Part shown: piece after piece, positions 5,469-5,668 of the stretch
How the letters are laid out: each line of letters starts with the position of its first letter
Numbering within the stretch: the stretch's first letter is position 1
DNA from: Methanobacterium sp.
Lineage (GTDB): Archaea > Methanobacteriota > Methanobacteria > Methanobacteriales > Methanobacteriaceae
Length of the DNA: 5,668 nucleotides
Reading direction: 5' to 3'
Assembly (NCBI GenBank): GCA_028682985.1
Contig: JAJRAE010000040.1
Location: 1-5,668 of the forward strand
The notes under the pieces: generated by a model
The model's database searches: none
What the model was told of the DNA's origin: nothing
The model's input: the letters and a program-made list of their open reading frames with translations, nothing else
Made by a program: the position numbers and the translations under genes

Positions 5469-5668
5469 ATGAAGATTGCAGTTGCAGCTACAGACGAAGG
5501 CAGATATGCAGAACATTTTGGTAAAGCCCAAAAATTTATTATATACGAATTTGATGGCGAGAAAGCAAATTTGATAGATACCAGGGAATCTCCTAAAGAA
5601 CCAGGCGAAAAACATCAGTGGGGAAAGTCTTTAAAAATAATTAAGGATTGTGATGTAATAATCTGTGC
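5469..5668 (+). CDS. NifX/NifB C-terminal-like dinitrogenase iron-molybdenum cofactor family protein, cut by window edge
   Basis: Sixty-six codons are present before the right edge. The start MKIAVAATDEGRYAEHFGKA is the hallmark of the Nitro_FeMo-Co domain (PF02579): a first strand, then the EHFG motif, then an alternating strand YEFDG. The later EKHQWGKSLKIIKDCDVIIC also fits the family. Members are usually 100-130 residues, ribonuclease H-like in fold, and bind or carry iron-sulfur or iron-molybdenum cofactor precursors; many archaeal copies are not part of nitrogen fixation, and nothing nif-like is seen here. ATG at 5469 is preferred because it gives the family start and has AGATGAT (resembling AGGTGAT) 4 nt before it; an in-frame ATG at 5460 would add three residues (MII) without a site of its own. 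It lies 55 bp after the methyltransferase gene and may share its transcript. Confidence 0.85.
   Translation, partial: MKIAVAATDEGRYAEHFGKAQKFIIYEFDGEKANLIDTRESPKEPGEKHQWGKSLKIIKDCDVIIC

Overview
This window looks like a piece of chromosome from a methanogenic archaeon, most likely a Methanobacterium-type member of the Methanobacteriales. The reasons are an aquaporin that matches my memory of Methanothermobacter AqpM almost residue for residue, DUF2193 and DUF2180 proteins (families I know mainly from methanogens), a Methanosarcina-type iron-sulfur flavoprotein, AT-rich intergenic DNA with archaeal BRE/TATA-like elements, an oligo-T terminator instead of a hairpin, and Shine-Dalgarno sites of the GGAGGTGAT type. 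The genus is inferred; no rRNA gene is present.

Layout. On the minus strand, 1-1260 is an APC-family amino acid permease whose C-terminus runs off the left edge. The 174-bp gap 1261-1434 holds an oligo-T terminator for the upstream operon, a short palindrome and very AT-rich promoter-like DNA. Positions 1435-3982 form a compact minus-strand operon read right to left: a 499-residue DUF2193 protein, a 69-residue cysteine-rich DUF2180 protein, and the aquaporin aqpM. Each has a good Shine-Dalgarno site; the aqpM site starts directly after the DUF2180 stop codon. The 101-bp gap 3983-4083 is a divergent promoter region. On the plus strand follow an iron-sulfur flavoprotein of the Isf type (4084-4653, TTG start), a class I SAM-dependent methyltransferase (4676-5413), and the first 66 codons of a NifX/NifB-C-terminal-like dinitrogenase iron-molybdenum cofactor family protein (from 5469), cut by the right edge.

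How the genes may work together. The flavoprotein family carries a 4Fe-4S cluster and FMN and accepts electrons from ferredoxin; in Methanosarcina it has been tied to O2/H2O2 reduction. AqpM is a water/small-neutral-solute channel with an unusual selectivity filter. The two proteins of unknown function between them have cysteine/histidine pairs suggesting metal binding. The most noteworthy unexplained unit is therefore the DUF2193-DUF2180-AqpM operon, transcribed divergently from an Fe-S redox protein. A shared role in redox stress or sulfide/iron handling is a hypothesis only. No mobile element, CRISPR array, tRNA or rRNA was seen.
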